DNA of 64,000 nt from Crambe crambe. Lineage: Eukaryota > Porifera > Demospongiae > Poecilosclerida > Crambeidae. Below the pieces are notes generated by a model that worked only from the letters and a program-made list of their open reading frames with translations, made no database searches and was not told the DNA's origin. The stretch lies in contig OZ004591.1 of NCBI GenBank assembly GCA_963924555.1, positions 5,828,001-5,892,000 of the forward strand, in the 5' to 3' direction. How positions within the stretch are numbered: position 1 is the stretch's first letter; each line of letters opens with the position of its first letter. A program made the translations under genes and the position numbers. Of this stretch, positions 23,300-46,600 are shown one piece after another.

Positions 23300-26200
23300 T
23301 TATCTTCTGAGGTTAGGCATTTTTCCCCTGAGTTGTAGATTTCGTCCAAGTGGCCTTGGATTAACAGCTTGTCCTTTTTTCATTGTCCTACTTTGTATAG
23401 CCTGTCCTTGTAGTGTTATGAAATCAGTCGTGTTCCCATCACCGTGCCGAGCATTGAATTTTTGACCAAATCCTGCAATTGGATTATTCCTCTGTGTGGT
23501 GAAACGTGAGAATGTGTGCCTGTTATTTCTACGGCGTCTCTGAGTGTGTTCTAGGGAGATTGCACTTGCTAAAAGTAGATCCTTAAGTGTAGAGGCAGTA
23601 CTGTGAGGTCTTCCAGTGAGTGGATCATACTCTCCAGGTGGTGTTTGCAGTGGTGGTGAATCTTGTGCATATCTCATAGAGAAGTTCTCCTGTATATAAA
23701 TGACCATGGAATCAGATTGCTTATTCTGTGCATGCACAGCAGTTAAACAATCATGGTAGCATTAGTTTTACTGCTTGAACAACTGGTCATATCACTTCTC
23801 AGTTGCTCAATTTCCTTATACATGTGGTGGTACTTGCAAAGAAGATTAAACAGCTTATATAAAACTAATCACTTTACCTTATGAGGCTTCATTGCAACAA
23901 TATCATGGGGTTCTTCCTCGTACTCATTTCTGAATTTTTTTCTAAAATGGTCACAAAAAATATAACAGAACAAGTTTAAACAGTAAATACTCGATGCTCC
24001 GTAAATCTCTCTATAGTTATGGACTTACTTGGTACCAGCTGTATTCAGCCTGTTCACCTACAATGAATAATAATTATACCAGCATAATTAGTAATTAACT
24101 GCTAGCATATACTAGAACATACAGTCAATGGAGGACCCCTATATGCGGCCTTCATAAATTGACCTGGTTTCGATAACTGAATAGCTGCAATCATCAAAAG
24201 AATTAAATATGAGCTGTAGCCAGCAATACAGCTGCACATTAATTTTAGTTAGCTAAATTCTCTCAAATAATATTATCGTTGGCTCTCTCTGTGCTGACAC
24301 CACAGGATATATAGTACCTTCTAGTCCTATCTTATGAGAATCTGTTCCACCAGTATTAAACCTTTGTCCCTATAATTAAGAAAAGTGCATTGAATTTCTG
24401 CCAAAAAAAAAAATTACCATTGCCATTGGTGGTCTGATCCCATAGCCACGTGTAGAACCAAAGACTTGAACAGGACTTGGTCCTTTAATGGGAGAATTGT
24501 AGTGAACACCGCTGATTTTCAAGTTAGTTGGTGAGTGATCTTCGTCTCCTCTCAAGATTGTCCGGCTTGCATTATACACTGTCTGCAAATGTTGTCGCAT
24601 TTTACTGAGAGCTTTGCTGTCCACAGGAGGGGGAGATTTCTTCCCACCAACAACCAACTCAGTAATCAATTTGACAATGTCTCTTCTGTATGGTGAATCA
24701 GGTCGCTGGTATTCGATATCAGTGCGCTGAGCAGTTCCCTTGCCTTCAAAATCACCTGAAGATTTTTACAACTAGCTAGCTAACAGAACTTTTAGATTCT
24801 GTATGGGCAACAAACCATCATAACTGGCTGGAAACTCTGAGGAACAATCATCCAGATATTCTTCAATTTTGTTACACACTTCCTGCAATTCACTGTGTAG
24901 GTCACTGTTGCTCAATTCATCAATACCTGCTACTCCATGCTTGCCAATGCTTATGTTGGAGATAATCTGCATAAGCATGCTGTTTTCGCTGCTCGCAGCT
25001 TCATTATGGTTAGGTCGAATGATACCTAACATATTCCTATCTTCCTAAGGAATAAATATAACCTTCTTATGTAAGCCCATTCACACCTACAATGGATAGT
25101 GTTTACTAACAAGGCCTAAGAGGGTTGTTGAACTCCTTGCTGAATCTGGAGTTGATGCTGTTTCTCTTCCATCATAAAAGTCGAGAAGACTTTCTGTAGT
25201 AAATTAATATCATAACAACTATCAGGGACTGGAAAAAATAAATCCACCTTCCGGGTAGTTGATTCGTCTTGCATAATCGACATTGAACTCCATTGTTTCG
25301 TCCTGTGTTTCTTCAGTCCTTTCTTGAGCAACTTCCACAGCCTGCAGTTTCCTCTTCAGCTCCTCATTTTGCTCTAGTAGAGTCTTCAATCGATGGTTCT
25401 TCTTGATTAAAAGTCTTTTATAAGCTGTGATGATAAAAGTCAGGTTAGCAACCAGTTGGAAGTTTCAATTGAGTCACATTCTCTCACCTTGTTTTGAGTA
25501 GTCACTGGAATCCTCTCCAACCTCAGACTGCTTAGCCCTTTTAATACGATCTATTTCCACCTCATACTCTCCTTCAATTGAATTCTCCAATAGTTCCTGT
25601 CGAGTGGATGACACAATATTTGATTCTGCAGACGCTGATATCACAGTAATGCCAGGTAATTCAAGGTCAGGTGATTTGAGGACAGGTTGATCAGAAACAG
25701 ATGGCACACAAACAGTATCAGTTTGTTTAGGAGTGTGAGCAGGTTGTTTGGAAGTGAATACTGTGGAAGATTCATGTACAGGTCCTTTGGAAGTGGATGA
25801 TTTACTAACAGGTTGTTTGGAAGTGGAAAATTCATAGACAGGTTCTTCAGAAGTGGCTAATTTACGAGCAGGTGGTTTGGAAGTGGAAGATTCGTGTACA
25901 GGTCCTTTGGAAGTGGATAATTTACTGACAGGTTGTTTGGAAGTGGAAATTTCATGAACAGGTTCTTCAGAAGTGGATGATTTACGAGCAGGTGGTTTGG
26001 AAGTGAAAGATTCATGTACAGGTCCTTTAGAAGTAGATGATTTACGAACAGGTTGTTTGGTGGAAGATTCATGAACTGAAGTGGATGCTTTATGAACAGG
26101 TTGCTTGGAGGTAGGTGAAGATTGTGTGAAAGTAGATTTTTCATGGATAGATTGTTTGGAACAAATGGAGACATTTATGGGAGGAGATGATGTACGAAAG

Positions 26201-27669
26201 GGTTGATTGGAAGTGGACGATCCACGAACAGGTAGTTCAGAAGTGGATGACATATGAACAGGTTCAGAAGTGGATGATATTCTATGAACAGGTTCAGAAG
26301 TGGATGATATTCTATGAACTGGTTCAGTGGATGATATTCTATGAACAGGTTCAGAAGTGGATGATATTCTATGAACTGGTTCAGTGGATGATATTCTATG
26401 AACATGTTTGGAAGTAGTTGAGTCATGAACAGGTAGGGCAGTGGATGATTTGCGAACACGTTGCTTGACGGTAGAAGGTGAATGTTGTTTAGGAATATAA
26501 TTGTAGTCAGGTAGTGCAACAACAGATTCCATGGCCTCAAACTCAGGGTATTCCAAATTCTCCACAATATCCTAAGGATGTTAGTTGGTATACATATAGT
26601 TATTTTAATCATCTTAATAAAAAACGTACGTCATAATTCTTCTGCAAGATGAAGTATGACTCCTTTAGGTGCTCATTTTTTCTAGTCAGGGATGAATATG
26701 ATAGCTTCAGTTCCTGGTTTTCCTGCAGTGTGCAATATTAATCATAGAAAAGTGTGAGGAGAGTAGGCATGCAGATGTATCTGGTGATCACAGAGAGCTA
26801 GGGGCTATAGTGGATCTCTAGCTATTTACTGTTTTGCATGCACCAACACATAGCTACCACATGACCATACATACCGCCTCCAAAGCAGCTGCTTTTGTGG
26901 TAAGTTCAGAGATCTGCTTGTGAGCACTATCTGTCGGTGAGTCATCCTTCAATAATAATAATGTTATGCAGTGGGTATTATTGGCAACAGTAAAACGTAA
27001 ACAGCAAAACTTGTGCAAGCACAATGATCATTGTCTGCATGATCATCTTGATCTTGATATACCTTTTTTGTCCTCGGGCTTTCAGGAGTTGATGGTGGTT
27101 TGATTGATTTCATTTGGTCTATCTTGCTTTGAAGGTACCTGATAGTCAACTTAGCTTCCAGCAAGTTATCATCCAGTAGTTTATAGTCTCTCCGCAGTGT
27201 GGCATTTTCATCTGCCATCCTTGCAATCACTGAGTTGGAGTGTGCGATTCCCTGTGTCTAATGACAAGTATAGTCATGACCATAATAGGTAGAAGGATAA
27301 GATCCATCACTAATAGATATGGGTGAGGTGTGGTTGTCTTTCTTAGCTAGCTTCTCAAAAAAATTCATTGTGGGGGGGGGGGGGGGGGGGGGGGGGATGG
27401 AAAGAATTAGTCTTCAAAAACCAGAAAAATTAATATTAAAGTACAAGACTTCATGCTATACAGTGAGTACTGCTCACATGTGCTTCCCTCCTATCCTCCA
27501 CCTCAGCATTTATGGCCTCTAACTCTCCCCATTGCTCCCCTAGCGACTGGATGAGTTTGTTTATGGTCGTGTGATCATCACTGCATCCCATAGCACCAAT
27601 CAGTTTCAGCAACTCACAGATCTTGTCCTTTGTGTCTTCCAAGGAATGGGAGGCAGATGATGCTAGCAT
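23300..27669 (-). CDS. Unrecognised coiled-coil protein with Ser/Thr-rich repeat domain (about 1017 aa)
   Basis: Fourteen in-phase exons: 27669-27478, 27251-27063, 26946-26875, 26722-26630, 26571-25488, 25424-25248, 25193-25111, 25044-24816, 24755-24418, 24369-24318, 24184-24123, 24057-24029, 23941-23878, 23689-23300. The N-terminus is helical (KICELLKLIGAMGCSDDHTT; ENATLRRDYKLLDDNLLEAK; ENQELKLSYSSLTRKNEHLK). The long exon encodes a low-complexity region built of 10-residue units such as SSTSEPVHRI and STSKQPVSKL. A second helical stretch (KNHRLKTLLEQNEELKRKLQ) follows. A conserved-looking region contains RRDIVKLITELVVGGKKSPP, and the C-terminus is basic (RRRRNNRHTF...MPNLRR). A centrosomal or ciliary role is possible from the coiled-coil layout and the DRC9 neighbour, but this is weak inference. 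The 5' start is the first ATG seen; an earlier exon is not excluded. Confidence 0.75.
25740..26420 (-). repeat. Coding minisatellite, 30-bp monomer with 120-bp higher-order period
   Basis: Within the long exon the protein repeats every 10 residues. In the C-terminal half, four monomer types alternate (STSKGPVHES, STSKPPARKS, STSEEPVHEI, STSKQPVSKL), giving a 40-residue period. The N-terminal half has SSTSEPVHRI units with some 9-residue variants. Copy number may vary between individuals. Confidence 0.85.
27371..27397. repeat. Poly-G run
   Basis: About 26 consecutive G in an intron of the coiled-coil gene (C run on the transcribed strand). A frame translated across it is not a gene. Confidence 0.9.
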
Positions 27670-27947
27670 TTAGTGTGAATGGTTATTATACGAAAGAATA
27701 CGTTTTTATTCATGTGAAACCAGAAGACTAAAGGAGTGCTTTTTTAAATTGATGTTCTCATTTCAAAGGTTACACCTGTCTAATCGGATCACTTCATAAC
27801 AAGAGCAATCATAGATTTCATAACCCCACGCGAATTTTGTATGCCATATGAATTTGTAGTAGGTACGGAGCGAATCAATTACATACATTTAATTAGAACT
27901 TGTTAGAACTTGTGATTTCTGTTTGGCAATTAAGGTGATTTGCCAAG
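27670..27947. promoter_or_regulatory. Upstream region of the 1017-aa coiled-coil gene
   Basis: 278 bp between the putative start codon and the stop of the upstream same-strand gene. It is AT-rich; no X-box or TATA was recognised. Confidence 0.35.
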
Positions 27948-28612
27948 TTAGACTACTGTTGTGGAGCTATATTTGAGAGGTAAGTCTTCTGCCATCGAAA
28001 TAGAGCATAAAAAGTGACGATTTACGTGGTTTTTCAAAATTTTTGGCATATATAATATATCGACACCACGATCGATTGCTTTATCCCTTGCTGCGCATGC
28101 GCGCGCAGGGTAATGAGACCACTCTACCAATGCATTGTTTCAGTAACACCTTTTTTCCCCAGCTATTTCAACTTCAAATTCCCTAAAAGGGACCATCTCG
28201 CTTTTTTAAGATCACTTGTTCCTGTCCCATACATAGTACATATGTGAGATTCCACTCTTTTATACTTCTAGCTACATAGCTAGTTATGTATCAGCAATAA
28301 CTATGCTTACCTATTTTCCCATCATGTGAATCAGCCACATCATCATCAATGTCCTCAGTGTCCACCTCGTCGGGAAGATCAGGTGAGTCAAATGGAGGAG
28401 GTGGTGTTAATAATGAATATCTAGAATCTCTACAATGAGTAACATCATTACTAAAAATTAAGCTGAATTTGTATCTGTACATTTCTTGTGATGCTGCTGA
28501 TAACTTCTTTTCCGCTTCAATTTTTTCTGATTGTGATAACTTCTTTTTTTCCACTTCAATTTTTGTTGATTGTGACTCACTAAGTATCGATTTCCTATAG
28601 GATAGGAGAGGG

Positions 28613-28669
<57 letters not shown>

Positions 28670-29863
28670 ACAATAACAATACCTTCTTCTTGAATAGTCA
28701 ATGAATCTATGCACAGACGTATACCTCTCATCAATGAAGGACATCTGTTATAATTATATAAGATAAGATGATAAGCAGCTAGGTACCTCTGCACTCACCA
28801 AATTCTTTGTTCCATCCTGAGTGAACCACTTCAAGTAGATAATGTACAAAAAAAATAATCACAATAGGAGCTAAGCATATCATCCCCCTATAATCATATA
28901 CTGCATAATCGCTGGTTAATAGTCTGACTATATTTTTAATGGCATGGCTGTGCACCAATAGTCCTACGTAGGTAGAAATTATCCCAGAAATTGATTGTGG
29001 CTGTTGGACTATCCCCACACCAAAATTAATAATCGTACAAAATTATGAAGGAGCTATAGTATACTCATAGTATACTAGGAGCTAGTATACTCTATGAGTC
29101 CTTACATTAGCCAGTGTCACCAGGATCTGCTCTCTCTTTAAGCACACTCCCTTATATTCAGTCATCATTTCCAAGAGACGTTGCTTCAGCTGCATCATGC
29201 AAAATCATGAACTGTGTGCACTATCTGAACTGAGTCAGCTGCATAGCTACATAAATCAGAGGCCCTATCAGTACAGCTCTCTCTGTATGGTCAGTGTAAC
29301 TAAAGATTTCATGCCTTGCCATCCTCCAGCCCAAATGGATATCCTATGCATGTTGCTCCCTTATGCGACTATATTAAATGTGAATTTGACTTATTAATTA
29401 AACACAATGTGATTTTGAAAGAGCTACAGTAACTAATAACCTCTTTGACGCCGATTTCCTCTCCCTCCCTGATGTGTCCTCGTGAAGAGACAGACCCTTT
29501 TATGTCCTGATCATATTGATCCAATGTCTATATATTCAAAGAGTAATCTTGTTCATGATGCATAGTAAAACAAAATGATGGTCAACTGCTTACCTGGAAT
29601 ACTCGTTCATTAATGTCTTTCAGTTGTATCAATATTTTCTTTTTGGTTAAACTTTCAATCAATTCATCCTTATTCTCAGACCCCTTTATAAAGGGACTAT
29701 CGCCATCAGTCTCTTGTTTTGAATTCTCGTCCTTCTCTGCCACTTGATCTGATTCTTTTGTTGCTTTCGATTCAGCTAATGTTAATGAGCCCCCATCGTG
29801 GACTTGCATATATTCTGCAAATTTAACTCTGCGCTTCCGAAGGCCCTTTTTCTTTCCGTACAT
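27948..29863 (-). CDS. Unrecognised helical protein (about 285 aa)
   Basis: Seven in-phase exons: 29863-29594, 29527-29441, 29189-29106, 28828-28799, 28744-28683, 28594-28311, 27988-27948. The start MYGKKKGLRKRRVKFAEYM was chosen; an in-frame ATG at 29887 adds eight residues. The helical core runs from LIESLTKKKILIQLKDINER through DQYDQDIKGSVSSRGHIREG and LKQRLLEMMTEYKGVCLKRE to WFTQDGTKNLMSFIDERYTS. Next come a Lys/Glu-rich coil (KIEVEKKKLSQSEKIEAEKK) and an acidic, proline-containing tail. The last exon is only 41 bp and less certain. A distant likeness to CCDC7-type proteins crossed my mind but I cannot support it. A (CT)n tract lies in the intron before the 284-bp exon. The gene is divergent from LRCH. 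Confidence 0.65.
28617..28668. repeat. (CT)n microsatellite in an intron
   Basis: About 52 bp of CT on the plus strand, between exons of the 285-aa gene; on the transcript it reads GA. Frames crossing it (Arg-Glu repeats) are spurious. Confidence 0.95.
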
Positions 29864-29887
29864 CGCTAACCCACAGTATATTTTCAA

Positions 29888-30359
29888 TCACTGATCAGTC
29901 ATGGAATTATTGTTGTTGAGCGTCGGTAGTGGCCATCTTGCAACTTACTGCGCATGTGCAGAGCGACGACCTTGGAAAGGAAGTATCAAAGTGCAACCAC
30001 TCCCTGTTTTTGTGTTTTATCTGGCAAGACGTTGGTAGAGAAGGCCAAGAGCATTAGTTTTTGTACTGTTTCCCGAGTGGTGGTGTGCCACCTTAGCTTG
30101 TAACTAGCTAGGCAGCCGTCTAATTTCAAGTCAAGTGTTTGCAACTATATCCGATGACACTACTCACTAGTTAACTAAAGGCTTGACTCTCTATGTGGTA
30201 TTAGTGTTCTCTTTGCTATGAACCATTCAGAAGTCTGTGACACACACTAACTGGTCTACAAGATTGTGTTTGGCACGAAACTAATCACCTCACGAAGTGT
30301 GAGTGTAGCACTCTCTATCTACCCTACCAAAAAAAGTACTTTACAGTGGAGGAGGTATC
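29888..30359. promoter_or_regulatory. Divergent promoter of the 285-aa gene and LRCH
   Basis: About 470 bp between start codons on opposite strands. It contains a GC-richer patch near 29,925-29,985 (GCCATCTTGC, a YY1-like core CCATCTT at 29932-29938) but no TATA box. Shared promoter use is inferred. Confidence 0.5.
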
Positions 30360-41562
<11,203 letters not shown>

Positions 41563-41810
41563 AGCAACTTCAGAGTCACTATATATATTATATTGAATTT
41601 AAATTTATAGCAATTATTCTTTCTGTGAAAATCACACTTATTGTATGCTTTGAATGAATTTTTTTTTTCACTTTCGTAGTAATAAGTATTAGTGAAATTA
41701 ACACATATAGATAATGCTGCAGTCATCTCATATTTTTAAACACTATTGAATCTTTTTATTTTGTTGAATGATGATATATAATGTAAATGAAAGTGTCGAC
41801 CCTTTACCTT

Positions 41811-43276
41811 ATGGATAAAATGCAACAACCTGTGAGAGTCCTTCCTTTGGCACCAAAACCTCTTAGTACTCCACATCCTTACGAGCCAGCTTACGAAGGT
41901 AAGTAGTAAAAGAGTAACTACCGAGACCTTAGTGAGTTGATTTAATTTCTGGACAGTGTTGGTGCAGCTGGATGAACCTTTGTGGTTGCCCAGACAGGGA
42001 CCAAGGGATGTGGCTGTGGAAATCATCAGTCTCTGTGTCCAACTGGATTCCATCATCCTCTCACATTGTGTAAGTCAGTTAGTTTAAAGCAACGTTAACG
42101 TATTTACAAAGCAGCATTGTCAGCTGGGTTTTTTCTTCTTCTTCTTCTTCTTCTATGCTTATACACAGCAGGAGGAGAAGGAAAGAAACAAGGAAACAGA
42201 AGTGGACATGCAGAGAAAGGTCACCTTTGAGAAACTTTTGGCGGGCAAAAGCAGAGTCATTTTCCAGCAGATGCAGGAACTGCTAGAAAGGGCAGGAATT
42301 AAGACCACATTGGAGGTTAGCAATAGCTAATTATAGTGTCATAATAATAATTCTCTTAAGCCTCCCTTCCCTCTTCCATCTCTTCTCTCTCCTCCCCTCC
42401 TCTTCTTCTCCCCTCCCACCCTCCACCTCTCCCCCCTTCCTCCCTCTTTGCTCTCCAGGACTACTTTTGTGAGACTGGTATCCGGTACCTCTTCCCACGA
42501 GTGGAGCTGTACTATGAGGAACCTGACCAGCCATTGGATCAAGTGTCCAGTCCCGTCATGGACGGTAAGCAAGTCTTAGTCACATTAGTGAGGTCATTGG
42601 GAATACAGTGGAACCTCCAATATAAGAAACTCAGAAACCTCCGACAATCCAGAACACCTTTATTTGGAGGTTACACTCAATTCTTGTGGCAGCTCAGTAG
42701 TGCATGGTTCTCATTATGTAATGGTCTGTCCTATTTGAAGGGTACATCATGCACATGACAAACTTGAATAATGTGATGACCATGGCACAACAGCTAAATA
42801 GCAACCTCCTCTCTTCTCCATCACACAAGTACATCGCTCATGAAACAGCTCTCCTCTATGTAAGCTATTACAAGATCTGGTAAAAGGGTCACTCAGTTCA
42901 GTGTTGTCTCTACTCCAGCAATGTCTTGGTTACCTGCCTCAGCTGGCACACTTCAAAAAAGACATAGAAGGTCACTTTTCGGCTCTAAAAGCTTGCTGCG
43001 TACAGTCACCTCAGGGACACCCTCCTAGACTCACTGGAGAACTTAAGACGTGGTAAGGGTCGACGGGTACACGTGCACTGTTATATTAGTCGTATAAATA
43101 TCATTTGATGTTAACGATCCTTTACCTACCAATATAACAGGTTGCTGAATCTGACCCAATGTCTCCTTAATCAGACACTGTCCTCTCATGAATTGTTCAC
43201 TTCAGATGCACATGTATGTGAAGTTCTCACTACCATCCACAACATCCCTCCCATCTCATTTCATCATGATTCATGA
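41811..43276 (+). CDS. Unrecognised protein (280 aa)
   Basis: Seven in-phase exons: 41811-41898, 41957-42069, 42169-42315, 42459-42564, 42741-42859, 42919-43052, 43141-43276. The start MDKMQQPVRVLPLAPKPL follows the LRCH stop by only 249 bp. The protein looks globular and largely helical: DVAVEIISLCVQLDSIILSH, KVTFEKLLAGKSRVIFQQMQ, ELLERAGIKTTLEDYFCETG, YIMHMTNLNNVMTMAQQLNS, ALLYQCLGYLPQLAHFKKDI, LKTWLLNLTQCLLNQTL. It has no signal peptide, membrane segment or motif I can assign. Clean splice signals and frame continuity support a real gene. It could be transcribed in tandem with LRCH. The last exon may continue past a possible donor after DAHV (43209), which would change the C-terminus. Confidence 0.72.
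42606..42677. mobile_element. Short pogo-like MITE in an intron
   Basis: Starts CAGTGGAACCTCCAATATAA after TA and ends TTTGGAGGTTACACT; about 70 bp, in intron 4 of the 280-aa gene. Confidence 0.6.
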
Positions 43277-43638
43277 CCACATAATAATATTATTATAATG
43301 GTGTTGTCGACCTTACAATAGAAAGTTGATCGGTAAAGGGTTAGCCATGCCAGACTAATCTTGTAATACTTCAGTGAAAAAAAAAGACATGAATCATTGA
43401 AACAGTGCAATAATCAGATTGGGTGAAGATGTAATCTGCAGTGTCTATTGTCACAATGAAGTGAAAAGAAAAAAATCCAATTGTGAATCAAGAGTGTACA
43501 TGTCATGTGAAAATAGAGAATTCAGAGTAGATGCCACAAACAGTATAAAATTAAAGCCATAACAATTATGCAGTAGCATGAATGATTTGGAATTGTGAGG
43601 AAAATAAAATGAGTGGGTGGTGGCTATAATAATCATTT
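43277..43638. other. Convergent 3' region between the 280-aa gene and RYK
   Basis: 362 bp between two convergent stop codons, AT-rich, with no recognised element. Confidence 0.5.
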
Positions 43639-46600
43639 CTACACAAAGGCACAGATCTTTTCGTGGAATTCTTTTAGCCTGATGGTGAGGTGGCTGAACT
43701 TTGGCCTGTCCACAGGTGTGAGAGCCCAACACCATCCCATTAGTACAAACCTACGTAGGGAAGAACACAACATAGGTATCAGTACCCCCTTATCAGCAAC
43801 ACATGAGCAAGTATCCTGGAAATCAAAGGAAGCCGATGTGTGAGCAAACTCAAGTATATTAATGCTTACAGGACACTAATACCACCCCAACTAGTGTCCT
43901 AGTGCTTGCAGGACACCACTACCATTGGATACTTGATCGTCCTGATTTGATCTGACTATCAGGACACTACAGGCATCCCAATCAGGTTAACTCACAAGTC
44001 ATCAGGACAATTCTTTGGTTGGGAGAGCCTGTGACCAGATGTGAGTTGAGTCAGCATGTCCTCGGCCTCTATCTCCTCATAAGGCATTTTGCCAAGCGTC
44101 ATGAGTTCCCACAGCACCACTCCAAACGACCACTACAGACATAAATAATAACTTAATTACCGACATCCTGCAATGCTGGCTCCACTAACCAGCTCGGACC
44201 ACGACCTATAATTTCTAACCTGAAGGTAACCAACTTCTGTGATTTCCGATGTATTAAGTTACAAAGAAGGTAATTCACTATTGATACTAACCCTATACCC
44301 TCATCATTCAAGGTATTGATTTCAAACAGGAACAATGTGTAGATACCCACTTATAATAGTAATAAAAGCCATCACTTCCGATCTCTTTCCCCTTCCTTCT
44401 CACAACAAAAACCTCTCAAATGTCGATACTTCAGTTTTGTGTTCATTTCTAGCTAACTACTACTACAACTTTCAATTCCAAAAAACCAGCTTCCTACTAT
44501 CAGCTCACCACATCTGAATATTGTGAGTAACTCCTTTCATTGAAGACCTCCGCAGCCATCCACTTGACCGGACACATCTCCCCATCGGGCATGCGGGAAT
44601 ACTCCTCTGGGTACAGGTCCCAACTCAAGCCTCGGTCACCGATACGCACGTGTAACCCTTCATGGATACTGCAAGTGGACACAGCAATAGTGTGCAATAA
44701 GTTACAAATAGTTTACTGAACATTACTGAATACAGGATAATATCAGTTTACTGAAATAGGATACTATCTGTTACTGAATACACTCAGTTTACTGAATATA
44801 GGATACAGGATATTATCAGTTTACTGAATGTAGGATACTATCTGTCAGCTTACTGAGTCAACTTATCTGTTTGCCAAAAGATACTATCAGTTTACAGAAA
44901 CAGGATAATGGGACACTACCAGTTTACTACTGTAAGCATGGAACATACAGAGTGTCATTTCTGACTAGACTAGAAACCATTGTTTCTTTGTACTCTGCAC
45001 TCTTTGTACACATTGCTATTCAAGAATGACAAATCAATGTGTATAATGGTGAGTGGCAATGTACCTTCAACACGACTGCATCAATAACAGCTAGACAGTT
45101 TTTTTTTTCATGGACTAGCAAATGCATAAATTAGCACCTCAATACCCTCAGACAAGATCCAAGAAAAGGATGCTTTGTCCAGTCCAAATGTGTCAAATTT
45201 TAACAGATGATGAGGACTACTTAATGATGACTACTTGTTAAAGCAATGGGTAGGATGAATACATCCAGAAATGTTCACACTACTGGAGGAGCACTCAACT
45301 CCAGGGAAAGCAACAAAGCATATTCAGCATGAATATCAATTCAAGGGAAAGCAACAAAGAATTGAAGATTACACCAGAAGAAGTGACACATTTCTAAGCT
45401 AATAAAGTAGCAAGTAACTCTTTGAGGTAAGTAATACTATTCAGTGATGGCTAATCGAGTTCTTGAAGTCCTTCAAGTGGTATGGTGCTAGCCGTTTGGA
45501 GATTGGTGTAAATTTCCAATTTTCCCCCCACTTTTTTTGTTAACGGACAAAGCACACAATCTGTTAGAGAGTTATGATACAAATTAGGATTCTGTTGCCT
45601 GTCATAAATGGCCGAATGTGACCCAGCTGGGCAAGCATAATCTTAGAGGGTTTTAGGGAAATGGAAAGCATTGTGGCAAGTGAAGCTTTAGTCGCGTATT
45701 GCAAAGGATGGAATGTACAAGCTCTCATTCAACGCCCTAGTGGCTCACTTCGCTCACAATTATAATTAGAACTAACATGTTTGCTTACTAGATGTTTCGG
45801 GCAGCGAGGTCTTTGTGGACGTGCCCCTTCTTGGTCAGATGATACATGCCCCGGGCAATCTGTGCCGCTATCATCACCAGGCTCTGGGTGGTGAGCACCT
45901 GCAACCAATCATCAAAGATTAATAATAATTACAGTGATTTACCCCCCCCCCCCCCCCCTATATTACCCCCTACAGAGTCCACCAGCAAACCAGACTGGAC
46001 TGATTAACTCCCAATAGACTAAGTTTATCCCACTATGCAGAATATCCGGTTTGGGGTCCCCACAGTTACCTATTCCCTATATGTACAAGCATACAACCCT
46101 ATTCAACAATAAAACAAGTAAAACAGGTTTGTGGTATCACATTATATAAACACTGTACATGTACTTGAACATTTATAGTAATAACAGCAAAAAAAACAAA
46201 AAAACAAACCAGACTTACTGGTAGACCAGGTTTGGGGTCCCACATTTTGATGAGAAGGGACTTTAGAGTGCCAAAGGAAGTTTTTGGGAAGAGAAGCATG
46301 GGCTGTTCAGAGTCTGAGGAGTGACACGCCAGTAAGGGTAACAGGTGCCGGTGGTTCACATTACGAATGGCTGCTCCTCCTTCCAGGAAGGATTCTACTA
46401 CGATGTCGGGGGTGTTATCTGCAGAGAGAGGGAGAGAGAGAGAGAGAGAGAGAGAGATGTGGTTAGAGGGCAAAGACTCGGGACAATAAAAGATGCATAG
46501 CACCATTGGAAGTTCACACTGAAGACAATTAGTGCTACTATTGTAACAACCAGTCTGACAAATCCTAGCCAGACACCTCGATGAATATTGAGGCCACACT

